60,000 nt of DNA from Apostichopus japonicus (GCF_037975245.1 NC_092580.1:29727501-29787500), one strand, 5' to 3'. Shown: positions 12,301-22,124, numbered from the stretch's first letter. Notes: generated from the sequence alone by a model not told the origin. Made by a program: numbers and translations.

Positions 12301-15300
12301 TAGAGTGCAATAGAGCGGATTTTGCATGCAATCGACGAGCAATTGACCAATCAAATGGCCGGAATATAATTAGGTGTTGTATAAAGGGGTTATGACATAA
12401 TGAACCAAAACAATCAACCACTTACCTGGAACTTCTTGAGAAATTCTTCGTTCAATGGTTTGGTGTGAGGCGAGACTGGAACATAGCTGTTTAATTCTGT
12501 TAACCGACTACAGCTAACATCAGCACGGTTCTTGCCAATGTCTTTTTCTTGCAAGAAAAACTAAAAAAGAAAGCAAATGCAAAAAATAAACGATAAAATT
12601 TTTCGATGGTAAAGATGAGTTTGACTTTGATACAGATTCTATACCAAGACACAGGATACGAGAGTGACGTGATGACTTTTGACAAAATTACAACTTTTAC
12701 AATTTTTCAAAGGAAATATCAACACACCTCCCACTCATACATAGCAGAAGTATCTGCTCTCACTTGCATAATGAATTGAGACTGAAGTTGTTTTTCTCAT
12801 TGACAACTGGATCAAAGTTGAAATGAAAGGGGGTGTAGGCGGTTTTACACTATCTAACGCAACGTAGTCGCCAAGAACCTGAAGTATTTTTAAGGGAGGG
12901 CCCGAGGAACATTAACTTATAGCATGCTCCTCATGGTGAAACATAATTGCACCTATTAGGTGAATTGAGTGTACTGTTAATAGTAGGAGAGACTAGCGTA
13001 GGTTCTTATGACCAACTAGACCTGTTTCTGCTCTCAAACTTTATAGGAGGAGCTTCATCAATAGTAGCCTTTGAATATTTTATATTCGGCCTGGGTGTCT
13101 CAAAATGCATCTATTTTCTGTGCACGAGTTTTTATGGACTCATAGTGCAGCTATAAGAGCATCTAAAAGAGTTTCGTGTGAACCTTGAGAGTCAGCTGAT
13201 TCTTCGTTAGTACGAAACCTTGAGTTAACAAGTAAATCTTTGAGATTTTGTAGGCTAGAATCGGTTCTTTTGGAAACAGTTTGGATAATTCTGCGTGTTG
13301 CGAGATTAAGTGCCAATGTTTCAAAAGTGCTTTTTTCAAATGCATGGTTCTGATATGGGGTGTATAGGTAAGCTTGAACACCAGTGGTGGTTGCTTTTGT
13401 TTAGGTTTGGTAGTGAGGTATTGCCCACGGTTTTCAAATTTTATGCCTTTCGTGGCTGAGGCAAGTTCCTCTTTCTTAAAGTTACGGAGTAACAGTTTCT
13501 CTGTGAACGTGTTCTTTTTCTGTAAGAAATTAGTCTCATTGTTACAGAGACATGCGGCTTATTTCAACTGGTTATATAGAAAGAGTTTTGCACAGAACAA
13601 TGAACTTATAACTTGAGTGGTTGGGGTATGGTGTAAAACATTCTATATGAAGTGCAACCAACTACATAGAGATTTCATCAGACTATGGTTACCATGTTTT
13701 TCCAGAGTGAAAACCAGGGCAAATTCAGTGAAAATAAAAAGTCTTGATATAGGCCTGTGTTTATCTACCATCATCACATGGTAAGGGTGTCAAATAAGCT
13801 TCTGTTGACCTCCTAACCCTTGTGATTCATTACCTATCTTATGACCATTTCCGTACTGACAAATCGATATAAAATTTACCTGAGATGAAAGATCAGCCAG
13901 GGCAACATTTCCTTCATCGTGAATGGTGACGGACTTCACACCTGCCAGGACGACATTCTTAGCGATCTCGATGCCCAGTCCTTTCATTCCGGATATAAGG
14001 ACGTTGGACAGACCCATCCGTTTCATGGCCTCGTGACCAAGGACATAACTGCAGCACAGGAAATCAGACAAAAAATAATGTTGCATAGAGTATGTTTTAA
14101 TGTTGCTACTACTCATGACACCACCAGTAGGCTGTGTTTGTTAATCATGCTAGCATAACATAAGTGATTTAAGCTCTGCTTTTTGTAGAAATTATAGGGA
14201 CATGTAGTCCATGTGTACATTTTTCACAACACAATTATGGTAGTAAAGTACTTCTATATGCGTATCAATTTTCTAACTATTAGAGAATAAACACTTAATT
14301 CTTCAAAATTAACCCTCAAAAAAACTGTTGTACAGCAATACTTACAGTTGCCGTGAGTACAGGCCTTCATCGATCTCCCCCGAATTTCCGTTTTTAGCCA
14401 TAGTAGGATCACTTGACTGCAAAGGAAGGGAGAATATACAAGATCAAATCATATCATTGTTAGACAGGGTTAAGGTCAAGGGTCAGTGCTGCATCGTATA
14501 GTGAACACCGTTTTGCAATGCGGTATACCGCTAGTATTTTCTGTCATCTTTGGTAAATCAGGAAATATCGCAAACGGAAATGTTTACAAAACATCTTTAA
14601 TATCATTTTAATGCATTAAAAATTTGAGGTTAACAGTCCTATTCGATCTAAAACGCATCACACCGTCTAACATGTAAAAGATTGATCTACATATTGGCAA
14701 ATTTTGAGACGATAAACAGGCTACATGATGTAAACAAGGTAGTGTCATATTGGCATATGTGCATACATCAATTCACCAACCGTAAGGAGTTCTTCATCTA
14801 TAATTTTGTCACCTTTTCAGCAACTCAGCACTTCATTTCTAGCTGCCCTTTAACCCCCTCCCAAGCCCCAACTCCCTCTTTATTTTTAAAACATATTTAT
14901 TCAAGTCCTCCCAATGATGATGATTTGTTGCAAGAATGTATTTCCTTGAATCATCAGATTCATTTAAACCACACCCCTTCAACATGGGTCCATGATACCA
15001 GCACATGCTGATTCTTATAATCAGAATAGCTGTTGCACCCGTATATATGTTTTTATCATGCAAGAAGGATTGATACTACCTACACATGACTAGTATGCAA
15101 ATGATTGATTACCAATGGGTCATATTTTTTGAGTGAATGTAATGATTGTACAGTCAACTCAGAACAGATTTGGAGGTTTTTGTTACAAGTCAATTTTAAG
15201 CAAGACAATTCAAAAGGTGCATGTAGACAACCCCCCCACCCCCCTTACATTTGCTTCTCACCAAATGAATGCTATAAATGCAGTCGTTGCTAGTGTCAAC

Positions 15301-15837
15301 TTTTTTTCACTATTTGAAATAACAATGGACTAGTCAAGCTAATGACCTGCATTTTGATGTGAATTCTTCAGTATCTAACATTATCAAACTTTTGCACAGT
15401 ATCTTGGCAAAGGGCACAGCTTAAGATGCACAATGAATCCACAAGTATGTGTTTTAGATGGCAACAGCATCACAATATAAGAGCAATGTGTGAATTACTT
15501 TTCGTAAATGACACTGAGAAGTTTGCAAGTGAAAGTGAACTGCTATTAAAGGTTCCTGCTACAGTAAGAGTTGAGATTCAGAAAAGTGAAGAAATGGTAG
15601 ACAAAATGTCAAGAGTAAATTTCATGCTCAAATGATATCAGACTACATATTTATACATTCACATACAGTAGGATATGAAATCTTCAATTGATAGAGAAAT
15701 GATGGGGGGGGGGGGAAATAAACATAGGGAAAGCTCACATTTGTGTTATTGTGTGAGTTTTCGAACGATGAATCTCCGTCTAAACGGGGCTTCTTGGCCG
15801 CTGGCAGAGAAGTGTCTTCAGCACTTCTGGCAGACAT
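124..15837 (-). CDS. UBA1: UBA1, ubiquitin-activating enzyme E1 (14 exons, 3' part off window)
   Basis: E1 enzyme that adenylates ubiquitin with ATP, holds it as a thioester on a cysteine and passes it to E2 enzymes in nucleus and cytosol. Fourteen minus-strand exons join in one frame (phases checked) and give about 666 residues that follow the animal UBA1 family from the N-terminus. Visible parts are a basic KKPRLDG stretch near the start (possible nuclear signal), the inactive adenylation domain ([15 protein letters not shown]), the first catalytic half domain, the active adenylation domain with a GSGAIG nucleotide loop and SNLNRQFLF, and the catalytic cysteine in PICTLKNFP near residue 629. 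About 390 C-terminal residues, including the E2-binding ubiquitin-fold domain, are expected left of position 1. No frameshift or stop is seen. The paralogue UBA7 or UBA6 is possible but the match is closest to UBA1. Confidence 0.95.
752..917 (-). CDS. UBA1: UBA1 coding exon 13
   Basis: From [20 protein letters not shown] to [11 protein letters not shown], the second half of the active adenylation domain. It ends after the first base of an arginine codon before GTGAGT, and joins to GT at the next exon to make R in the diagnostic NVDARMYMDRRC. Confidence 0.95.
1612..1767 (-). CDS. UBA1: UBA1 coding exon 12 (ATP-binding loop)
   Basis: Residues 471 to 522. Holds the glycine-rich nucleotide loop [13 protein letters not shown] (alanine to serine against the usual GAGAIG), the acidic ITDMD, and [13 protein letters not shown] with the conserved Asn and Arg of the adenylation site. 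156 bp, donor GTGAGT. Confidence 0.96.
2070..2430. mobile_element. hAT-type MITE with perfect 8-bp target duplication
   Basis: 361-bp non-coding element with imperfect terminal inverted repeats (left CAGGGTTTCCCAAACT, right reverse complement CAGGGGTTCCCTAACT). It is flanked on both sides by ATCTACTG (2062 to 2069 and 2431 to 2438). The CAGGG end and 8-bp duplication are hAT hallmarks. Sits in the UBA1 intron between exons 11 and 12. Confidence 0.9.
2735..2815 (-). CDS. UBA1: UBA1 coding exon 11
   Basis: Residues 444 to 470, [20 protein letters not shown] then GNQKYFM, the first strand and helix of the active adenylation domain. 81 bp, phases 0 and 0. Confidence 0.93.
3195..3296 (-). CDS. 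UBA1: UBA1 coding exon 10
   Basis: Residues 410 to 443, [20 protein letters not shown] then [14 protein letters not shown]. It matches the linker ACSGKF-PI-QWLYFDALEC before the active adenylation domain. 102 bp, donor GTAAGT. Confidence 0.95.
3590..3860. repeat. Purine-rich low-complexity tract
   Basis: About 270 bp in which the plus strand is overwhelmingly G and A (runs such as GGAGAGGAGAGGGATGAG). It gives false open frames rich in P, S, L and F on the minus strand. Lies inside a UBA1 intron. Confidence 0.7.
3938..4114 (-). CDS. UBA1: UBA1 coding exon 9
   Basis: Residues 351 to 409, from [20 protein letters not shown] to [13 protein letters not shown], the end of the inactive adenylation domain. 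The GG(I/L)AAQEVMK motif is diagnostic. 177 bp, phases 0 and 0. Confidence 0.95.
4235..4300 (+). mobile_element. Remnant of the Penelope-like terminal repeat family
   Basis: Contains CCTACACAGGCT, then AGCAGTTTGCTAATAGTTTT, the same end sequence as the fuller copies at 22,392 to 22,665 and 27,810 to 28,105. The hammerhead-like part is missing here. Confidence 0.55.
5355..5501 (-). CDS. UBA1: UBA1 coding exon 8
   Basis: Residues 302 to 350, containing [20 protein letters not shown] and GFQALHKYF. The family has [26 protein letters not shown] at this point. 147 bp, donor GTGAGT. Confidence 0.95.
5990..6075 (-). repeat. tRNA-like sequence (Thr-type), probable SINE head
   Basis: Minus strand reads AGCTGAGTTGGTAGAGCACA (A box), then CTTGTAAT in the anticodon loop position and GATTCAAATCTC (B box). 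The order matches tRNA-Thr(TGT), but the acceptor stem halves do not pair, so a SINE head or pseudo-tRNA is more likely than a working gene. Confidence 0.5.
6155..6235 (+). repeat. tRNA-like SINE head on the plus strand
   Basis: GGTCAGTTAGTTGAGCAC resembles an A box and CTGGTTGGAGTCCC a B box, with CTTGAAAT between them. A degenerate relative is at about 46,105 to 46,165. It converges with the opposite-strand tRNA-like sequence about 90 bp away. Confidence 0.45.
6964..7110 (-). CDS. UBA1: UBA1 coding exon 7
   Basis: Residues 253 to 301, [20 protein letters not shown] then [20 protein letters not shown]. It is the first catalytic cysteine half domain. 147 bp, donor GTAAGT, phases 0 and 0. Confidence 0.95.
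8253..8336 (-). CDS. UBA1: UBA1 coding exon 6
   Basis: Residues 225 to 252, [20 protein letters not shown] then YVTFSEVQ. It matches the first catalytic cysteine half-domain region of the family ([23 protein letters not shown]). 84 bp, phases 0 and 0. Confidence 0.95.
8815..9260. repeat. Degenerate minisatellite carrying donor-like bases
   Basis: Five intronic units plus the real exon edge repeat a block with TTACCCAC followed by a CACACTACAAGATATTA-like string. Spacing is 82, 90, 81, 84 and 101 bp (starts 8815, 8897, 8987, 9068, 9152, 9253). On the minus strand each unit reads GTGGGTAA, the same as the true 5' splice site of UBA1 exon 5. Confidence 0.75.
9261..9458 (-). CDS. UBA1: UBA1 coding exon 5
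   Basis: Residues 159 to 224, [20 protein letters not shown] through [16 protein letters not shown] to SAMISAISK. This covers the end of the first part of the inactive adenylation domain. Its donor GTGGGT lies at the edge of a degenerate minisatellite whose units repeat the same donor-like bases (see 8815 to 9260). Confidence 0.95.
10030..10645. mobile_element. hAT-like MITE rich in CCGGCCGGAT
   Basis: 616-bp element with terminal inverted repeats TAGGGATGCACCGGAT and subterminal copies of TCCGGCCGGAT in both orientations. Flanks AAATAAAA and AAATAAAC match at 7 of 8 bases, consistent with a slightly decayed 8-bp target duplication. The middle is AT-rich and non-coding. In a UBA1 intron. Confidence 0.85.
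11376..11501. repeat. 45-bp tandem repeat, 2.8 units
   Basis: Units start at 11376, 11421 and 11466. Each has CCAATCTGCTACAAACCAGA, then TTGGAGGCGGGGCTTGAGTC. Each carries a CCAAT box and a GGCGGGGC GC box; the first two also have TGAGTCA, an AP-1 consensus. The only differences are a single internal base in unit 1 and truncation of unit 3 after the GC box. Confidence 0.9.
11990..12160. repeat. Long foldback (near-palindrome)
   Basis: Left arm includes AATGAATGGTT, CAATAGTGCAAATATTTCAT and TTGAAAGATG; the right arm has their reverse complements in order. The arms close on GTTCCATTCAAC / GTTGAATGGAAC around a GAGGCGCAGCCGA loop at about 12,085. Nearby ATACAACACC (12,161) and GGTGTTGTAT (12,373) form a further inverted pair, so it may be part of a larger MITE. 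Confidence 0.85.
12426..12560 (-). CDS. UBA1: UBA1 coding exon 4
   Basis: Residues 114 to 158, [20 protein letters not shown] and on to FLKKFQ. It matches the family stretch [20 protein letters not shown]. Acceptor TTTTTTAG, donor GTAAGT, phases 0 and 0. Confidence 0.95.
13190..13600 (-). pseudogene. Penelope-like element reverse transcriptase remnant
   Basis: Minus-strand translation gives [20 protein letters not shown], then [20 protein letters not shown], then [20 protein letters not shown] and EPILAYK. After that the frame shifts before [14 protein letters not shown]. The order TYNP...KHWHLL...LFP..P..A...NLKDLLV is typical of the C-terminal reverse-transcriptase region of Penelope-like elements. 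In-frame stops and the frameshift show it is dead. In a UBA1 intron. Confidence 0.75.
13880..14048 (-). CDS. UBA1: UBA1 coding exon 3
   Basis: Encodes [20 protein letters not shown], then the pseudo nucleotide loop [13 protein letters not shown] and ADLSSQ, residues 57 to 113. This is the start of the inactive adenylation domain. Acceptor GCTGCAG, donor GTAAAT, ends in phase 0. Confidence 0.95.
14346..14416 (-). CDS. UBA1: UBA1 coding exon 2
   Basis: 71 bp. Encodes [18 protein letters not shown] and then LYSRQL, matching the MAKNGS...[10 protein letters not shown] stretch of animal UBA1. Acceptor TTTGCAG, donor GTAAGT. It ends after two bases of a leucine codon. It is too short to appear as a long open frame. 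Confidence 0.92.
15739..15837 (-). CDS. UBA1: UBA1 coding exon 1 (start codon)
   Basis: Encodes residues 1 to 33, beginning [10 protein letters not shown] and containing AAKKPRLDG, a likely basic nuclear signal as in vertebrate UBA1. The ATG follows a CAG 3' splice site directly, so the exon is coding from its first base and an upstream non-coding exon is implied. It ends ACAAAT before a GTGAGC donor, phase 0. Confidence 0.85.
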
Positions 15838-17879
15838 CTGTGACGATGAGAAAGAACACATAGACCGTGTACGGTGATGGTGAAACACATAACACAGAGA
15901 GTAGGTTAAAAAAAGACACGACTAAAACACCACAGGAGAAAAAGTTTGTCAAATATGAGAATGTACAGCTGACATGGACTACCAACTGAATCAACACCAT
16001 CAAATATAAATAGACTGAGTAAATTGACAACTTTAGAGACATTTAACATTTAATTGGGTGCGAGTTAGAAGGCCAAAACCTCTCCCCCCTCCCCCACCCA
16101 GTGAGCAAAAATATGCATACTAATATATGAAAAATGGGTCATAAAACGGGCAGATGAGGGGTACAAAGACCATGGCCTTGAACAGTTCCTGCTTAGAAGA
16201 CAATCGACAAATGATCACTCTTTGTGCTAGATTTAAAAGCAGAGCTACTTTGCACCAGTTAGCATTGCCAATTTCTTAGTTCTATTTTGGTCAAAATCTC
16301 TGTGAATTTGGAAGACCTATACTCATCCTTACCAATAAACCAAACCATGTTAACATTTCCTGAAAATTAGATCAAACTCTGTCCAAAGGAAAGCAAAAAG
16401 CACAGCTCTATTAAAGTCAGATTTTTCAAGATACAAAATGCAAATGCTACTGACTGGTGGTCAAATGTCTAAACCGTGTCAAGTGTAAACAAAGAGACTG
16501 TTCAACTCTTACTTGTGATTAAAAATGACAACAAATCCAATCTCCAGGGACTAATTTCTCAAAAATAATGGGCATAAGTTAAAAAACATTAATTTTGCAC
16601 AACAAAGAGTGTTTTGATGCTGTATGTGAAAACGTATCACTAATTTCAAAGAACTTTATACTATCACCAGGTCTACCCAATTGACAATGGAACATACCAT
16701 TATACACTAGGGGTAATAAGTTTTTTTCAGAAAGAAATGACACTATGTGTGCATTCATGGTCTTTTTTATAAAACAAAGAAAATCACTCCCATTTTACGA
16801 AATTTGGTACAAAATGCACAATCTGACTTCACTTGAATCAACCAAATGCACATGGTATTTTCAGCTAATCTTTGAATCATTCCACCGCTAAGTGTTACCC
16901 TATTCACCCTACAGGATATAATCTAGGGTTCAAATTCAATTGTGTGTACTTAGCACTTTTGAAGGTTATGAGTTTTGTCTGTTTTGTATGAGGTATGAGT
17001 TTTTTCTTCTAAAAAATACCATGTTTCTTATGTAAAAAATTGCTGTACAGCTTTTGACTGGTATAATAATTTGACCATTTTGCACAGCATTTTGTGGTCA
17101 CAGACCGGACAAATTTCCCTACGCTAGGCTACTGTAGAAATAATGATGATGCACTGTTGCGAATTACAGCGAAGGCTATAGGCCTAGGCCTATATCCTTT
17201 CTATAACAGAAAATAAAATTCACCACAAGAATATGCAAACATAGTAAATATTTATCCAACCACATCGAACTCTCCGAATGGCAGTTATTTGCAGCAAAGT
17301 TTTCGGCTATGTCAATTTTCATTCGCTATACCGAACTGTATTGTTGCATAGTATTAATTAGTATCGTTACACTAAATCAGTCAGTTAATGTCACTTCAAT
17401 AAAGGTGATTCTATTGTTATCAAAACATAATGTTTCTTCGTGTGGTTAACCCAACTGAACCCCATCTTGTCAAAAGACTTTGAAACTCGGTCACGGTATG
17501 CCCTACGCTATAGGCCTTACATTTGAGCTATGACAGTTTACTAAGTTAGTCCTGGGCCTAGCTCGTTACTATCCTAACACATTATGAATATGACGGCAAG
17601 CCAGGGAAGTTCAACTTCCAAGCAAATTTACCAACACGGTTGAAAATTCAACACTCCTTTTTCAGAGTATACACGGCAATTTTCCAGTAAACGGATGAGT
17701 GTAAGGAGATACTTTCGGTATTAGTATTTACAGAAAAGAAGTAAGCTCATACAAAGATGGGTGCATGCAGTCTGTGGAATTATGACAATGCACTCTTGCG
17801 TTTGCACAATGCTGTAACGTAAACGTACCAACAGGTTCTAATGACACAGTGTAGCCTACGTACTTTTGTATGACAAATT

Positions 17880-18420
17880 GTTACCGTCTGAGTCGAACAG
17901 AAGAACATGTGTACTAACTTGAGGGCAGTTGACCCGGAAATAGTTCTCTCGACAAAGCCAGAGATCTCCGAACCTTATTTTTAATCGCCCAATAATAAAG
18001 CCTTTTGAACTTTCCATCAATAAGCACCGGTGATGCTAGAAATAAAAGTGTATTCTGCATTATTTATTTCATTAACTTAATAATAAGACATACGTACGTT
18101 TTAGTGGCTTAAAAAAATGTCTACAGTTGTGTTTGATTTTTTCGAAGATTATAACTCGAAATGGAACAATGACGTCATTTATGTCATAGTCGTACATAAC
18201 TTATTAAATACTCATAAGGACCGACGAGTCTAGAACGTTCTCCCATGCTGTTGTTTACGCAAACTAATATGCAACACTGACGTGTATGCAAATATAGCCG
18301 CCATACGTGATGCAACCTTGATGGTAAGTTACTATGGAAACGATTTCACTCGTGGCATAAATACCAACTTTATAATAAACAAATATATTGATGCTATTCA
18401 CGTTTAGCTCTTGCGTAGAT
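17880..18420 (-). promoter_or_regulatory. Probable UBA1 promoter and non-coding first exon zone
   Basis: UBA1 needs an upstream untranslated exon because its ATG abuts a splice acceptor. This stretch lacks recognisable repeats and contains an ETS-like CCGGAAAT near 17,933 and candidate minus-strand donors. No start site can be fixed from sequence alone, so the limits are approximate. Confidence 0.25.
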
Positions 18421-18525
18421 AATGGCCGGGGCAAGAGGTTCACTTCTTAAGTGTATTTTAAGTATTATTTTTAGTGTACTTATCTTTTAAAAGGTTATTT
18501 ACGCACTTCCGAAGTTTTCACGGTC

Positions 18526-18831
18526 CAGGCTCGTAGCGAAGAGGGAGGGCGAAGGGGGCGACCCCCCCCCCCCCTTGAGCAATTTTTTTTGTATGTTTTT
18601 ATGATATAGCTAGTAATTTAAAAATAGAAAATGCTTAGATGCAACTTACAAGGCCTGGGAAGTGCCATTACCAGCGATCTGGGAGCCTGCATTTTCGGCC
18701 AAAATTTTCTTCTACGCTTCGCGCCAACTCATCGTGGCGCTTCGCTTAGATAGTTTCCAGTGCCGAATCTACGGCTCCAAAAGTTTGCCTTCAGGTTCGC
18801 CCCTCCCTTGGCAAATTCCGCTACGCCCCTG
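18526..18831. mobile_element. hAT-type MITE with perfect 8-bp target duplication
   Basis: 306 bp, ends CAGGCTCGTAGCGAAG and (reverse complement of the right end) CAGGGGCGTAGCGGAA, flanked on both sides by TCACGGTC (18,518 to 18,525 and 18,832 to 18,839). The inside holds a segment ending GGCGCTTCGCTTAGATAG that recurs near 59.2 and 59.55 kb. Confidence 0.88.
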
Positions 18832-19917
18832 TCACGGTCTAGACTAAGTGATCGGCTTGACTGTCAATTTCTTGCTCAGGTGGCAGAGGAGGCTTGAATA
18901 GTACTATGAGTATGGGGAGGGGTAGCCGGATGGAGCCTAGAGGAACGGAATTCCGAAGGTCAGTGGGACGTGTGACATTGTCTAGATGGGGCACCCGCAA
19001 AATTATTTCAAAACGCCTCAACAAATAGATCCTCTGTGCATTCTGTACCACCGTAAATTACATTTTTTTTTAAACAAAAGCACTTTTAACTACTTTTTCG
19101 CTCACCTGGTTCCTCAACAAAATTTGAGGGGACTATTTAATTACGTTTTTCTTATACTTTGGTTTCAACAAGAAAAACCTTTTTTTTTTTTTTCGGCAAG
19201 AGGGGCGGATGAATGTACAGGGTTCGAATCCCGTTCTAGTTGAAGATGTAAGTTTGCTCTAGTTTTCGATTGTTTAGTTCCTAGTCACAAGTTATCCGTT
19301 GTTATTTTACTTACACAGACGGATACATATCAGAAACGTGAGAAATGTCACTTGTATAAGTAGGCCTAGTGAAAAATGAGGTCCCTCTAAACTTGTAGCG
19401 CCTCTAAATTAATAAGGAGATGATAAGCCAATCAAAGGGAGTAAGACAACGAAAGGCTTAAATTGCTGTCTATTGCATTGGGCAAATAACTTGTGATTTC
19501 TTATCAAGATAATCGTTAAAAAACCTTGTAGAAAATGTCTCTTCTGAAACATCGAGCGTCGTAAATCTTACCATGTGATCATATGACGTCACTGATTCGA
19601 GCTTCCCGTACAAGCCAAGGATCACTTTGCTGTTAAATTTCAATCCGTTATAATGTCTTCCAGTTAAGTTTTCCGTCGCTCAATTATAGTTTTGTTGAGT
19701 AAATATAGGTATGACATTTGTTAGAGGGTTTTTGAACAGAGGCGGCAGAAAGAGTGTTCACAAACTTAATTCGAATGGCATTGGGATACGTGACTTGGTT
19801 TCGATTTGAGGGGGAAACCGTGAAATCACATGTAAGATTTTACAGGGGAAAGGGGGGGGGGGCATATTTCCATTACAAAAATGGAAAAGGGCACCATTTC
19901 ATTACAAAACAGGCACT

Positions 19918-20282
19918 TTAAAGGCATTAAAGACTCGCCCCAAACCGCGTGCCGCCTTGTGAAAAAGTTAACTTTCCGTTGCTTGCAAGTGAAGTTTTCT
20001 TCTTGTCACTACAAAATGCAGACAGTAATGAAACGTGATACCTTGTCATCTTTTATCTAAACCTAAGATGTCCATATCGCTGCTATGTACACTGTGTTGT
20101 GGGTATTGACCGTAGCTGTATGTATTGACTGTACACTAGTGTCTAATTACCGACGGTAGATAGCTGTGTGTATTTTCTGGGATTAATGGTGGTGTCTAAC
20201 ACTTCTGTTACACCTCATTCGAAACTAGGTCAGATTACCGGCATTAGACGTTTCTTTGTGCGCGAGTCATCACTTCCTTTAA
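19918..20282 (+). mobile_element. TTAA-flanked MITE family, copy A
   Basis: 365 bp. Ends TTAAAGGCATTAAAGACTCGC and (reverse complement) TTAAAGGAAGTGATGACTCG. Two further copies at 29,575 and 39,823 share the full length, including TTGACTGTACACTAGTGTC inside. TTAA at both ends suggests TTAA target duplication as in piggyBac-type elements. Confidence 0.88.
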
Positions 20283-20988
20283 GTTATGAAAAGTAACCTT
20301 TGAGGTTTTCAAGCACAAAATTGAAGGATCGTTTTTAACTCTCCACCCTCCCCGCCCTTTAACATTGACATTTTTAGCAAGAAACAAAACAAACAAACTG
20401 ATCAGCTTTGATATCTTCTATATTTTACAGGACACTGACATTTTCACATACCTACATATTTTAATATATTTCTACAGATAGTATTTTCTACAGATAATAT
20501 ACAGAAAGTTTTGAATGTGACTTTTTACATAATATTCTTTACCTTAATTTACCCAATCATCATTTAAACCAAACTAACATAATCTTGGAAATAATGTATA
20601 TAACTCTCACAGACTGCTTAGAATCAATATCCTATTTCGGGATCTGGGACACAAGATCCTTCGTTATCTTGCCGCTGACATGTAAATAAAGTCAGTGCGG
20701 AAACAAGGAATATTTTAAAAATTAATTTAGTGATTGGGTAGTGCACACATGTCATACATCTCATTAATTGAAAAATGGCAACGGACAATTGCAGATGGAT
20801 ACCCCTTTCGTTTTTTTTCCATCAAATTTCAAGAGAACTAGGTAGTAAGCGCTCATTCCAAACCCCCCTCTCCTGCCCAACCCCTTTCATTCCTGGTCAC
20901 TTGACCATGCACTTAATGGTGAGGGAGAGACAGCATCCATCACCCCTCTAAAGTTCTAACCACTTATGTAGGATACAATATTTCCATT

Positions 20989-21425
20989 CATAGGCATAGG
21001 AGGCTGGGGGGCTGCAGCCCCCCCAACCAAAATTTTTGGTGAAAATTCGGGCAATATGCTGATAATTTTTCGGGCACCTACTGAAAGAAGAATAATTTGC
21101 AATGTGTTTTTCAATGGTTAAACTGATATTATTATGATCGTTAGTATTGTAACGGCTTCCCCAATATTTATAACCAATATGGAAGGGTAATAACACGGAA
21201 AATAAAACCAACATTTTTCGTGCGCTCTACGCGCGTTTAACATCTTACTGTGCATGTCATATAGGCATTCATCGGTTATCGGCATGTGATGTAATAAGCG
21301 ATGAATGCCTATACGATAGCACATTAAGATGTTGAACGAGCGCGGAGTGCGCGAAAAATGTTGGTTATATTTTTCGGGCAAGTCGTTACAGCCCCCCCAA
21401 ATAAAATTAGGCTCCTACGCCTATG
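20989..21425. mobile_element. hAT-type foldback MITE with perfect 8-bp target duplication
   Basis: 437 bp, ends CATAGGCATAGGAG and (reverse complement) CATAGGCGTAGGAG, flanked by TTTCCATT on both sides (20,981 to 20,988 and 21,426 to 21,433). Its centre is a long imperfect hairpin: CCAACATTTTTCG...AACATCTTA on the left mirrors TAAGATGTT...CGAAAAATGTTGG on the right, with TATAGGCATTCATCG pairing near the loop. Confidence 0.88.
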
Positions 21426-22124
21426 TTTCCATTCACTGATGGGGTACACATAAGCAGGCCACACATACATTATCGTTCCTCTCACAGTGGTGCTATAGTG
21501 AACATCAAACAAATGAGTCATGAATGTTACATGTAGTATAAATACAAAGCCCAACCATTACACTGTAGTAAACAAATCCAAAAATGACTGAATGCCATGT
21601 ATAATTAACTGTTGTATTGATGAGCTGTGGTCTCTTAAAACAACAACATATTCCACCATGATGCATAACCATACTTCTGTGGGCTGCTGTTGCAGTAAGG
21701 TCATCTTCTGATCGTTTGCATGCATTTCCCAGCTGTTAAAAAATATTTTCATTTCATGCCTTGCTTATGAGACCCTGGAGGTTAGATTGCTTGCGAGTAA
21801 AACCCAGTCTGCCGGGGTGGGGGGGGCAGCACACCCAGGGGAGGGTGGATTCAGGTTTGGGGCCTTTCCCCCCCCTCCCCGTGACTCAAATGGGAATACA
21901 TCCACCTACGTACCTACACCACCCATATATATAATGAAAGTTTCTTTAATGAAATGTACAAAGCTCAGATATGATATCATATTTAGATTTGAAAGAATCG
22001 TCCCAATTTGTCAGAAATTCAAAGAAAAGATCCTGTTGGTTTGAGGTAGTTCTTTTGTCTGATGACCTCAAAAAAAAGTGACTTCACATCTTTATCTAGA
22101 AAATAGCTAATGCCCACTTGTTTG

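Larger units (their letters stand above)
918..15738 (-). other. Survey of UBA1 introns
   Basis: Introns carrying nothing I can name: 918 to 1611, 2816 to 3194, 7111 to 8252, 8337 to 8760, 9459 to 10,021, 10,654 to 11,375, 12,561 to 13,180 and 14,417 to 15,738. Others hold the repeats listed separately. Homopolymer T and C runs occur at 4680 to 4725 and a G run at 10,780. No plus-strand frame in these has family features. Confidence 0.6.
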
